Assembly: GCA_902475855.1 (NCBI GenBank)
Contig: CABSBF010000036.1
Location: 1-15,861, forward strand
Direction: 5' to 3'
Origin: an uncultured Eubacteriales bacterium
GTDB lineage: Bacteria; Bacillota; Clostridia; Oscillospirales; Oscillospiraceae
Length of the DNA: 15,861 nt
Shown: positions 8,110 to 14,875 of the stretch, in pieces
How the letters are laid out: each line of letters opens with the position of its first letter
How positions within the stretch are numbered: position 1 is the first letter of the stretch
Translations under genes and position numbers: made by a program
The notes under the pieces: generated by a model
What the model saw: only the letters and a program-made list of their open reading frames with translations
What the model was told of the DNA's origin: nothing
Database searches by the model: none

Positions 8110-8985
8110 ATGAAAAAGATCACTCTCTCCGGCGGCTTCCTTGTCTTTCTCGGCGCCGCCTTCTGGAGCCTTAACTCTCCACTGGTCAAATATCTATCGC
8201 TGGACCCCGTTCTCATCTGCGCGCTGCGCTCCGTCATCGCCGGCATTGCGCTGGCGGCGACGATCCGGCCAAAGCAGCTTTCGTGGAATGGATGGACGCT
8301 GGTTTATGTCGTTTCCTACACAGGCCTTTGCATGAGCATCATTCTGGCTCTGGGCGCAACCTCGGCTCCGGTAGCCATCGGGATGCAGTACACGGCAACC
8401 ATCTGGCTCTTCCTTGTTGGCCTGCTGCGCACCCACCGCTTCCGGTTCAAGAGCTTCCTGCCGGTGCTGGTGATCTTCATCGGCGTGGTATTCTTTATGT
8501 GCTCCGGCTCGGACGCCGCAAGCCAGAAGGGAAACCTGATTGCCCTGACCGAAGGCGTGTTCTTCGCCCTAATGACGATCAGCTCAAAAAAAGTGGCGGG
8601 GAAAAACCCCGTTGGTCTCAGCGCCGTTGGAAATCTGTTTGCAGGCGCAGCCATCTTTCTCTTTGTGCCGGGCACCGTGGGCAAGATGAGCGTCATGACC
8701 GGGCTGGACTGGGTCATCATGCTGGTGCTGGGCGTGGTGCAAAACGGCGCGGGCTATGCCTTCTATAATTACGGCATCCAGAAGGTCTCGGCGCAAAAGG
8801 CCTCGGTCATTGCGCTGTGGGAGATGATCCTCGGGCCAATCTGGGTGGCTTTGTTCTTAAAGGAATACCCGCAGCCGACGGTTCTGATCGGATTTGTAAT
8901 CATTCTGCTGGGAATGCTGATGGACGCGCTGCTCAATAGCGAAGCTGCCCCGGCCGAAGGCGAAGAAATTGCGATAAAAAACTAA
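8110..8985 (+). CDS. DMT-superfamily EamA-type transporter (probable exporter)
   Basis: 291 residues with about 10 hydrophobic segments in two EamA halves. The first opens with GGFLVFLGAAFWSLNSPLVKYL, whose AxxW and SP residues are family hallmarks; the second half ends with SVIALWEMILGPIWVALFLKEYP, the typical second-half EamA motif (E and P residues). Members export amino acids, purines or other metabolites across the inner membrane; the substrate here is not predictable. The start is ATG 8110 with AAAGGA 7 bases upstream; an earlier in-frame ATG has no ribosome site. It is transcribed alone from a consensus promoter with an overlapping palindrome, and ended by a terminator at 9061. Sharing an operator with the pepD operon suggests it removes a product or excess amino acid released by that pathway (inference). 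Confidence 0.92.
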   Translation: MKKITLSGGFLVFLGAAFWSLNSPLVKYLSLDPVLICALRSVIAGIALAATIRPKQLSWNGWTLVYVVSYTGLCMSIILALGATSAPVAIGMQYTATIWLFLVGLLRTHRFRFKSFLPVLVIFIGVVFFMCSGSDAASQKGNLIALTEGVFFALMTISSKKVAGKNPVGLSAVGNLFAGAAIFLFVPGTVGKMSVMTGLDWVIMLVLGVVQNGAGYAFYNYGIQKVSAQKASVIALWEMILGPIWVALFLKEYPQPTVLIGFVIILLGMLMDALLNSEAAPAEGEEIAIKN

Positions 8986-8986
8986 C

Positions 8987-9004
8987 TGTGATTATAATAT
9001 CACA
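8987..9004. repeat. Inverted repeat directly after the EamA stop codon
   Basis: TGTGAT (8987-8992) and ATCACA (8999-9004) form perfect 6-base arms around TATAAT, starting one base after the stop codon. The inner TGATTATAAT resembles the TetR operators nearby. Function not known. Confidence 0.4.
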
Positions 9005-9060
9005 AAGGCGTCAAAAAAGGAATAGTAATTTTCATCCATTTTGGGCAGTCTTTCTAAAAG

Positions 9061-9098
9061 TCCTTGAAATCGTCTGATTTCGAGGATTTTTGCTTTTT
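9061..9098 (+). terminator. Terminator between the EamA gene and the convergent integrase gene
   Basis: The stem 9061-9071 / 9076-9086 has one G-T pair and a 4-base loop, followed on the plus strand by TTTTTGCTTTTT. On the minus strand it is followed by CTTTT, so it may also stop integrase transcripts, if weakly. It lies about 75 bases after the EamA stop. Confidence 0.75.
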
Positions 9099-9126
9099 AT
9101 AAGTTGCCATTTTCGGACGCCGCTTT

Positions 9127-9148
9127 TTCCTGACCCAAACGCTGACCC
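9127..9148 (-). repeat. Paired GGGTCA direct repeats beside the integrase
   Basis: On the minus strand GGGTCA occurs twice, 12 bases apart, starting 26 bases after the integrase stop. A similar pair with 11-base spacing is at 15684-15700, and both copies share the 11 bases TTCCTGACCCA on the plus strand. They may be arm-type integrase sites. Confidence 0.45.
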
Positions 9149-9173
9149 CAACGGGAGCGGGTAGCGGAAAGCA

Positions 9174-10325
9174 TCAGACGGCACGGGATAGGATATTTCC
9201 CATTGTTTGCGCCGCTTTGAGCTGTGCGTCGGTGGTCACATGGGCGTAGGTGTCCAGTGTGAAGCCCGCCGAGTAGTGACCGAGCATACTGCTGACGGTT
9301 TTCACGTCCACGCCGTTTTGCAGTGCCATCGTCGCGAAGGTGTGGCGGAGGTCGTGAAAGCGGATGCGGGGCAGCCCCGCCCGTTTCAGCACCCGCTGGA
9401 GCATGTGCAGGACGCTGTCCGGGGACATGGGGCCTCCGGTGGGCGATGGGAATACCCATTCGCTGTTGCCCGTTTTTCTTCTTTGTTGCATCAGAACGTC
9501 TATCGCATCCGCCGACAGGGGCAGTGTGCGGTAGGCGTTTTTCGTTTTCAGCGGTGCTTCGACTACTTTGCCATTCTGCCGTGAAATTGCCCGTTGGATT
9601 TTCAGCACACCACGGTCGAGATCAACGTCCGTCCACTTCAAACCCAGCAGTTCGCCGCGCCGAAGTCCGGTGGCAAGGTCGAGGTAGTAGAGCTCGTACA
9701 CGCCGCTGTCCCTGGCTTCTTGGAAAAATGCACTGAGTTGGTCGGCGGTCAGGGTTTTCATCTCTTTGTGCTCCACCTTTGGCAAGGCGCAGCCCTGCGT
9801 TGGATTCTTGCTCACCAGTTTCTGCTCCATGACGAGGTTGTACGCCGAACCGATCATTTGGTGGATGTTCCGCACGGTTTTCGGTGCTAACCCTTTCGGC
9901 TTCTTTTTCGCCTCGATGCGGTCTACCCGCCCGCCGTCCAGCAGGTGCTTGTAGAATCTCTGTAAGTCCAGAGAAGTGAGATCTGCCAGCGGAACGCTGC
10001 CGATTTGTGGCTTGATGTGGTTTTTCAGAAAGCCTTGCGAGGTTTTGAAGGTGGACGGCCTGAGTTTTACTTTTGCGTAGTTTTCCATCCAGACCTCCAG
10101 CCATGTTCCCACGGTGTAGTTCCTGGCCCGTCCGTAGTCGATACCGACGTTTTCCTTGATGGCTTTCTTCAGCTTTTCCTTGACTTCTGCCTGTGTCTTG
10201 CCGAGGACGTTTTTGATGATGCCTTTTCCGGTTTCCGGATCGTGACCGACGGTGTAGCGCCCCTCCCAGCGTCCGTCTTTTCGTTTTCGGATGTTGCCCT
10301 CGCCGTTCGCTCGTCTTTTCGGCAT
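9174..10325 (-). CDS. int: Tyrosine recombinase / phage-type integrase
   Basis: 383 residues with the usual three domains: an N-terminal AP2-like arm-binding region (GEGNIRKRKDGRWEGRYTVG, about residues 8-27), a SAM-like core-binding domain (about 70-170, TVGTWLEVWMENYAKVKLRPST), and a C-terminal catalytic domain. Catalytic residues are intact: Arg222 (TGLRRGELLGLKW), Lys262 (TKNAYRTLPL), His324 and Arg327 (FHDLRHTFAT), His350 (LGHYS) and nucleophile Tyr360 (DTYAHV). It should therefore be active in site-specific integration and excision. The start MPKRR at ATG 10325 has AAAGGGG about 8 bases upstream; an upstream alternative adds 16 residues without a ribosome site. It is the only recognisable mobility gene here; no excisionase was found. 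Its likely target is the tRNA-Arg(ACG) gene whose 3' half is at the right edge. Confidence 0.95.
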   Translation of the reverse strand: MPKRRANGEGNIRKRKDGRWEGRYTVGHDPETGKGIIKNVLGKTQAEVKEKLKKAIKENVGIDYGRARNYTVGTWLEVWMENYAKVKLRPSTFKTSQGFLKNHIKPQIGSVPLADLTSLDLQRFYKHLLDGGRVDRIEAKKKPKGLAPKTVRNIHQMIGSAYNLVMEQKLVSKNPTQGCALPKVEHKEMKTLTADQLSAFFQEARDSGVYELYYLDLATGLRRGELLGLKWTDVDLDRGVLKIQRAISRQNGKVVEAPLKTKNAYRTLPLSADAIDVLMQQRRKTGNSEWVFPSPTGGPMSPDSVLHMLQRVLKRAGLPRIRFHDLRHTFATMALQNGVDVKTVSSMLGHYSAGFTLDTYAHVTTDAQLKAAQTMGNILSRAV

Positions 10326-10432
10326 GGTATCAGCCCCTTTCGACAACGAACAATACCGTAACCAAGGGAACAAAGCTACCCGAAAGTCGAACTGTTATCA
10401 GAAAGTTATCATTTGCACCTCGGAGCCGCGCC

Positions 10433-10560
10433 GCCTTATCTTTGACTATTGCGGCGCAATTTTTGCGCTGCCGGAGGCGTTCTTCTTTGGTTACAGCGGT
10501 GCGATTTTTGAACGCTTGAAAGTCTCTTTTCATTGTCTACAGCGGCGCAAAATATGTACG
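10433..10560. repeat. Three degenerate direct repeats of about 45 bases
   Basis: The word GCGGYGCRAWTTTTG-like starts at 10451, 10496 and 10542, spacings of 45 and 46 bases. The second and third copies are preceded by TACA and all by a pyrimidine-rich CTTTG/CATTG tract. The first copy folds on itself (GCGGCGCAA / TTGCGCTGC). Possibly protein-binding sites; function unknown. Confidence 0.4.
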
Positions 10561-10752
10561 ATCTGCGCTGAAAATCGCCGCTGCACAAAAAGAACTTTTT
10601 TGAGTGGTTGAAAACAGCAATTACCTCAACTGCCTGCGGAACGTCCACCCTGAAAAGTCTGCTGTCACAGGTATTTTCCGCCCCTCACGTTCACCCATGA
10701 CCGCGAAAACGCCTCGCAAGGTGCACCTTAGACTGCGGTTTGGAAAGCGTGA

Positions 10753-10775
10753 AAAGCCCCGCACTGCGGGGCTTT
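10753..10775 (-). terminator. Short GC-rich terminator-like hairpin
   Basis: A perfect 10-base stem, AAAGCCCCGC and GCGGGGCTTT, encloses the loop ACT. On the minus strand it runs into TTTTC, and on the plus strand into TTTG. It lies between the helicase remnant and the integrase and would stop read-through into the integrase. Confidence 0.6.
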
Positions 10776-10950
10776 GTGGCCGGGCCGTGGGCGCTTGCGA
10801 CTGCGGCCCTTTATCTGTACTAAAATTGAACGGCTATAACCATCTAGAAAATCAGCTCAAAAAGTTCGGATTTTCACTCAAAATCACTTCCACGAATATC
10901 GTCAAAAAGTTATCCGCACACTCACTCCTCAAATCGTTTTTTCCACACTT

Positions 10951-11600
10951 TCAACTTCTCTCACAAATGTATTCCGGCTTGGCTCCTCGCCATTCATAGA
11001 TTGCTTGGTCATCGTCGCCGACTAAGCAGACATTCGTTTCTGGTGTTACTATCAAATCAAGCAGCCGATTTTGCGCCTCATTGGTATCCTGATACTCATC
11101 GACGAAAACATATTTATATTGACTTGAAATAACATCTCTCGCTTCTCCCTCTGAGGAAAGCAAGCAAACGGCAAGCCAAAGCATATGCAGCCGCCCAATC
11201 CCCGGATAAATGCCCTATCGGAGAACCATCTTCTGTTATTACGAGAATTGCGTTTCTATCAAACTCATTATTTAGTTCTCTCTTAAAAGCCAAAATATTC
11301 TCTTTTTTAAGTGAGAAATCGTTCTTTTATCCGCACAAAATCTCATCCCCACAATAGTCACGGTTTCTTTTTCATGCCCGTATGCTCTAAATTCCTCCCA
11401 ATTTGGTATTATAGGGGAAAATTTGTTTTGTAGGCTTTCATACATATCACGATCTACTGGCAAAACTTTAAATTCCGGGTGCTCTTTTTGTAAAGAAAAA
11501 ATTTTCTTTCTGCTTTCGCTATCCCAGAAGCCCTTTACCTCAATAATTACATCCTCAGGCAAGAAAAATCCGGCAAATATGCGCGCGTGCAGTCGTTGTT
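10951..11600 (-). pseudogene. Remnant of a nuclease-HIRAN-UvrD-type helicase gene
   Basis: Pieces of one protein lie in successive frames on the minus strand. First a PD-(D/E)XK-like nuclease piece, YLPDF then LPEDVIIEVKGFWDSESRKK (about 11600-11510), split by a T run one base short (11574-11578). Then IPNWEEF and the HIRAN opening VTIVGMRFCADKRTISHLKK, which breaks at an A run one base short (11303-11308); the next frame continues ENILAFKRELNNEFDRNAIL and ITEDGSPIGHLSGDW, a clear HIRAN match. It then jumps to MLWLAVCLL and the UvrD motifs VFVDEYQDTN (motif II) and VGDDDQAIYEWRGAKPE (motif III), ending at a stop at 10951. The ATP-binding motif I region between is deleted and motifs IV-VI are missing, so no helicase can be made. 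Base composition is more AT-rich than the neighbours, suggesting foreign origin. Intact relatives probably act on DNA in repair or defence. Confidence 0.75.
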
Positions 11601-11645
11601 CGAGCCGAGCCAACTGCCGCCGATGCCCGCAGGCAGAGCTATTGT

Positions 11646-11683
11646 CCAACGGGCGGAGACGCATCTGCGTCTCCGCCCGTTGG
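11646..11683. repeat. Perfect 38-base palindrome downstream of the SLH gene
   Basis: Two 18-base arms (11646-11663 and 11666-11683) are exact reverse complements with only two bases between them. The hairpin lies 57 bases after the SLH stop and is GC-rich, but no T-tract follows on either strand. It may act as a transcript 3' end or RNA stabiliser, or mark a junction between the SLH cargo and the helicase remnant. Confidence 0.7.
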
Positions 11684-11740
11684 CTTGTGCCGATATGATA
11701 CACGAACCCCGGAAAAGGGAAAGCCCTTGTTCGCGTGTGC

Positions 11741-14700
11741 TTACGGCGTTTCGATCGGGATCTGGATCGTCATGCCTGTATTCGCCCAGTCGGAGAAAGA
11801 CCCAAAGTTGCCGTTGCTGTCGAAGTTGTACCAGATATAATAAGTGATACCCTTCTCAAGGGCAAGGGGCACGTTCGCCTTCGTGCAGGTGATAAGGTCC
11901 TGCCCCGATTCGTCCTTCTTCCAATCGTCGGCATCGAAGGTCACCCTGAACTTGGTATTTACCGCGTCTTGATTGTCGTTCGTCTTGGTATAGGCAACCG
12001 CGCCGATGAAGTTCTTGTACGCGTACTCGATCTGCACGGACACCGTCTGCTTCCCATCGCCCGCGTTACGCGTCGTGATCGTTGCCGCAGGATTGCAGCC
12101 CCATACCTCCGCATCGTACGTCAGGGCTTCAGCCGGCGCGTACCAGCCGCTGCTCTCATCCACCGTCAGTGCCCCCGACGGAATGGTGATCTTGATCTTG
12201 CCTCTACTATAGTTGAGTTTCGGCGTTCCGTCCGTATTGGTCTGAGCCGGCGTCACCCCCATCGCGCCGCAGGTGGCAGTGACGGGCACGGACAGTCTGT
12301 AGTTGTTTACCGTGCAGCGCCCGTCCTTCGTTATGGAGGCAGCGGTAATAGAGAGGGAGGTGGAGGTATCTCCTATGACGGTTATCTTGCTGGTGTCTGT
12401 GCCGGTAATGTAGTTCGCACCCGTCAGGGGCACATGGACGGAGATATTGTTGGCTTTGGAGGAGGTCATTTTAGGCGCAGTGACCGAGGCGGCAGTGTTC
12501 ACCTGGATCGGCGCGCCGATGGTGGCGGTGTAGTTGCCGATCTCACCGTAGTCAGTGCCGTTGTATGCCGCCGAAACCTTGAAGATGATCTCCATCGGTG
12601 CATCGGGGGCTTTTGTTACACGGACGCTCTTTACACCGGGTTCCGAACCACTATCAATATTGAGATAGTCTTGCCAGCTGGTGGTCGTAATTGTCCATGT
12701 AAGCGTGAGCGCGCCCTTCGTGCCGCCTGCGCTGAGCTGCATTTCATTCGTCTTCTCCGGAAGCGTATACGCTTTATGCCCGTATTTCAGCGGCCACACA
12801 GCGTCACTGATTGCCCATTCAGTGGTTTGGGTTGCTTTCTCCGTGTCCAGCCAATTTTTTATCTGCGCCTTAATGTAGTTGTTTGTGTAGGCATTCCCTG
12901 TCTGCGTCGCCAGCTTGTCGGCATTTGCCGTTGCCGTGGTCAGCTCATCTCTCAGGCTGTTGCAATCCGCTTGGGTCGCGAATGGTTGTGCATTTTTTGA
13001 CTTGGTGATGGCATCTTTCAGCGCCGTGTATGCTGCCGCGTCTTTTACAAGAACAAATTTTACATCCTTTGTGACCTTATCTGCCGTAGTTCCATCCGGC
13101 ACAATATAAATCTTGCTTGCATCGGTCGCCTTCGCTGCACTATCCACAACCGTAAACTCGCTCAGCTTTGCCTGCGCCGCCGCCAGCGCCGCGTCAAACG
13201 TGCTCGTATCCAGCGCCTTGACGGTCACGGTCGCCGTTGCGGTCGTTGTGCCGCTGTAGGTATAGCCGGAGGGAACGGTGAAAGCGGTTGTCGCCATGTA
13301 ATTGCCCGCAGTCGTGCCGCTATAGGTTACGCCATCCGCCCATTTCCATCCTTCCGCAGCTGTCTTGACCTCAGAGCCATCCTTGACCTTCAGCGTGATC
13401 TCAGCGGGAAGCGCCGCCAGCGCATCAGCCGATTCTGTGCCGTAAGGCACTTTGGCTGTGATGAGCGCAACGCCCGTGATCTCCTTTAGGGTCTGGCTGC
13501 CGCTGTCGCCGGAATTGCCGGAACTGCCAGAACTGCCGCCGGATACGGTCGGAGCCTTCGCGCCATCCTCAGTGTCGGTCTTTTTCACGTTCAGGCTGCC
13601 GCTGACGGTCACGCCGTTCACCGACACCACCAGCGATGCCACCGTACCGGAGCCGGTCAGCTCCACTTCGGCGTCAGCGGTCACCCCACCGACCGTTGTC
13701 CCCCGCTTGATCTCAAGCTGTGCGCCCTCCGCATCCTTGTCGATCTGAAGCGTCTCCACGTCCGCATTCAGCTCCACATCGGCGCGGCTCAAAAGCTCCA
13801 CGAGCTTTGTGGGGACTTCAATCTGAATTTTTTTGCTCGAAGCCCTTTCAAGGTCGATCACAATCGCGCCCAGCACGCCCTTGAAGCTGCTGTTCTGCGT
13901 GATGCGGCACGGCATACCGATCTCCATACGGCCAAGCGCCGTATCGCCCATCAAGTGCAGATGCACGTTCTCCTTTTGCATTTGAACGTCGCCGTTGACC
14001 TTTGTACCATCGAGGTAGACGGAATTCGCTCCGCCACCCTTAACGATCAGATTACCCCGAACAGTCACATTTTTGAGCGTGACGTTCCCCTCGCCAACAG
14101 ACGCCGCAATGATGAGGTCGCCGTTGACGGTCTTATTTTCCAGCGTGGCCCCAGCTTTCTCAATGGTCATGCTCTGCCTATCTTTCCGCACGCGGTCAAG
14201 CGTGACCACAGCTTGGGCCCGGGTGATGAAGCTATTCGCCCGGAACGAGCCGTCATCGTAGCCGTTCATAAATCCAGCCTCCGCTGCGGCGCCGATGCTC
14301 CCCTTGGCCCACGCCGGGATGGAAGCGGCGTCGGTAAAGGCCTCAGCTCGCGTTTCATTGTCGGAAAGGCCTGCCGCCCGAGCAATCATCGCTGCCGCCT
14401 GAGCCCGGGTGATCTCCTGCCGGGGGCGGAAGGTGTCACCGCTGCCCTGGGCATATCCGGCCCCCACAGCTTTCGCTACTTCGGCATAGAACCAATCGCT
14501 TTCCTTTACATCCGTAAAGGAAATGGAGGCCTCATCTGTGAACCCCAGACCCCGGTTCATCAGCTTGGCAAAGCCTGCCCGGGTCATAGTTCCGTCTGGT
14601 TGGAAGCCGCCGTCGCTGTAACCGTCGATGAGTCCCTGCTCCTGCCACTCCGTAAGGGTCTTCTCCGCCCAATGGCCCGCGGTATCGCGGAAGGCGGCCA

Positions 14701-14779
14701 TTGCAGGCACCGTAGGCAACAGCATGACTGCCACTGTTGTCAATGCTAACAGTCTCCAGACAAATCTGCGTTTTTTCAT
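11741..14779 (-). CDS. Secreted SLH-domain surface protein with Ig-like and beta-rich repeats
   Basis: 1012 residues. A signal peptide (MKKRRF, then a hydrophobic core, PTVPAMA, cleavage near residue 28) directs export. Three SLH repeats follow at about 30-75, 88-135 and 148-193, each with a TRAG or TRAQ motif; these bind pyruvylated secondary cell-wall polymers. Residues about 205-400 are beta-rich with repeating VNGD, VRGNLIV, VNGDVQM units, perhaps a beta-solenoid. A Gly/Ser linker (413-428) leads to a bacterial Ig-like domain (about 430-520, KVPYGTES to ATVTVKA), an alanine-rich helical part (523-670) and unrecognised C-terminal domains. No LPXTG or C-terminal membrane segment. The start is ATG 14779 with GGAGGA 7 bases upstream. 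It lies 96 bases after a TetR gene on the same strand, with hairpins between and no clear promoter of its own, so it may be cotranscribed. Likely a wall-attached adhesin or coat protein; ligand unknown. Confidence 0.9.
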   Translation of the reverse strand: MKKRRFVWRLLALTTVAVMLLPTVPAMAAFRDTAGHWAEKTLTEWQEQGLIDGYSDGGFQPDGTMTRAGFAKLMNRGLGFTDEASISFTDVKESDWFYAEVAKAVGAGYAQGSGDTFRPRQEITRAQAAAMIARAAGLSDNETRAEAFTDAASIPAWAKGSIGAAAEAGFMNGYDDGSFRANSFITRAQAVVTLDRVRKDRQSMTIEKAGATLENKTVNGDLIIAASVGEGNVTLKNVTVRGNLIVKGGGANSVYLDGTKVNGDVQMQKENVHLHLMGDTALGRMEIGMPCRITQNSSFKGVLGAIVIDLERASSKKIQIEVPTKLVELLSRADVELNADVETLQIDKDAEGAQLEIKRGTTVGGVTADAEVELTGSGTVASLVVSVNGVTVSGSLNVKKTDTEDGAKAPTVSGGSSGSSGNSGDSGSQTLKEITGVALITAKVPYGTESADALAALPAEITLKVKDGSEVKTAAEGWKWADGVTYSGTTAGNYMATTAFTVPSGYTYSGTTTATATVTVKALDTSTFDAALAAAQAKLSEFTVVDSAAKATDASKIYIVPDGTTADKVTKDVKFVLVKDAAAYTALKDAITKSKNAQPFATQADCNSLRDELTTATANADKLATQTGNAYTNNYIKAQIKNWLDTEKATQTTEWAISDAVWPLKYGHKAYTLPEKTNEMQLSAGGTKGALTLTWTITTTSWQDYLNIDSGSEPGVKSVRVTKAPDAPMEIIFKVSAAYNGTDYGEIGNYTATIGAPIQVNTAASVTAPKMTSSKANNISVHVPLTGANYITGTDTSKITVIGDTSTSLSITAASITKDGRCTVNNYRLSVPVTATCGAMGVTPAQTNTDGTPKLNYSRGKIKITIPSGALTVDESSGWYAPAEALTYDAEVWGCNPAATITTRNAGDGKQTVSVQIEYAYKNFIGAVAYTKTNDNQDAVNTKFRVTFDADDWKKDESGQDLITCTKANVPLALEKGITYYIWYNFDSNGNFGSFSDWANTGMTIQIPIETP

Positions 14780-14828
14780 ATTTGTTCCTCCTCGCTGCTC
14801 AAACGTCCGAAAATAAAAGGAAAGTTTA

Positions 14829-14866
14829 TGGTGCATCCATTGGATGCACCAAGGGGATATCCCCTT
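14829..14866 (-). terminator. Twin hairpins between the second tetR and the SLH gene
   Basis: TGGTGCATCC / GGATGCACCA (14829-14838, 14842-14851) with a 3-base loop adjoins the perfect palindrome AAGGGGATATCCCCTT (14851-14866). On the minus strand the pair follows the tetR stop and is followed by a T-rich but interrupted tract. It could be a partial terminator or attenuator that sets SLH expression. Confidence 0.55.
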
Positions 14867-14875
14867 GCAAAAATT

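Larger units (their letters stand above)
10326..10950. other. Non-coding stretch upstream of the integrase
   Basis: About 625 bases without a supportable gene. Short open frames here lack ribosome sites and family resemblance. It holds three degenerate 45-base direct repeats (10451-10560), an inverted repeat CAGCGGCG / CGCCGCTG (10540-10547, 10576-10583), a palindrome AAGGTGCACCTT (10718-10729), a hairpin terminator (10753-10775) and two DnaA-box-like words (TTATCCGCA at 10910, TTTTCCACA at 10939). It becomes AT-rich after 10815. It may carry the integrase control region. Confidence 0.55.

Noticed and set aside
8987..9004. CRP-like site (TGTGA / TCACA)
   Set aside because: Spacing between the half-sites is 8 bases rather than 6, and it lies after a stop codon with no promoter next to it.
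10330..10533. 67-codon minus-strand frame upstream of the integrase, possible excisionase
   Set aside because: No ribosome site before its ATG, it overlaps the repeat array, runs over the integrase ribosome site, and resembles no excisionase.
10910..10947. Replication origin with DnaA boxes
   Set aside because: Only two near-matches (TTATCCGCA, TTTTCCACA) in AT-rich DNA and no replication gene nearby; chance is likely.
11645..11685. Integron attC site
   Set aside because: The left side fits RYYYAAC, but the right side GTTGGCT does not fit GTTRRRY and the stem is perfect without the bulged bases of attC.
11735..13000. 421-codon plus-strand open frame opposite the SLH gene
   Set aside because: It mirrors the GC-rich codon pattern of the SLH gene; the minus-strand protein has a signal peptide, SLH repeats and a ribosome site, while this frame has none.
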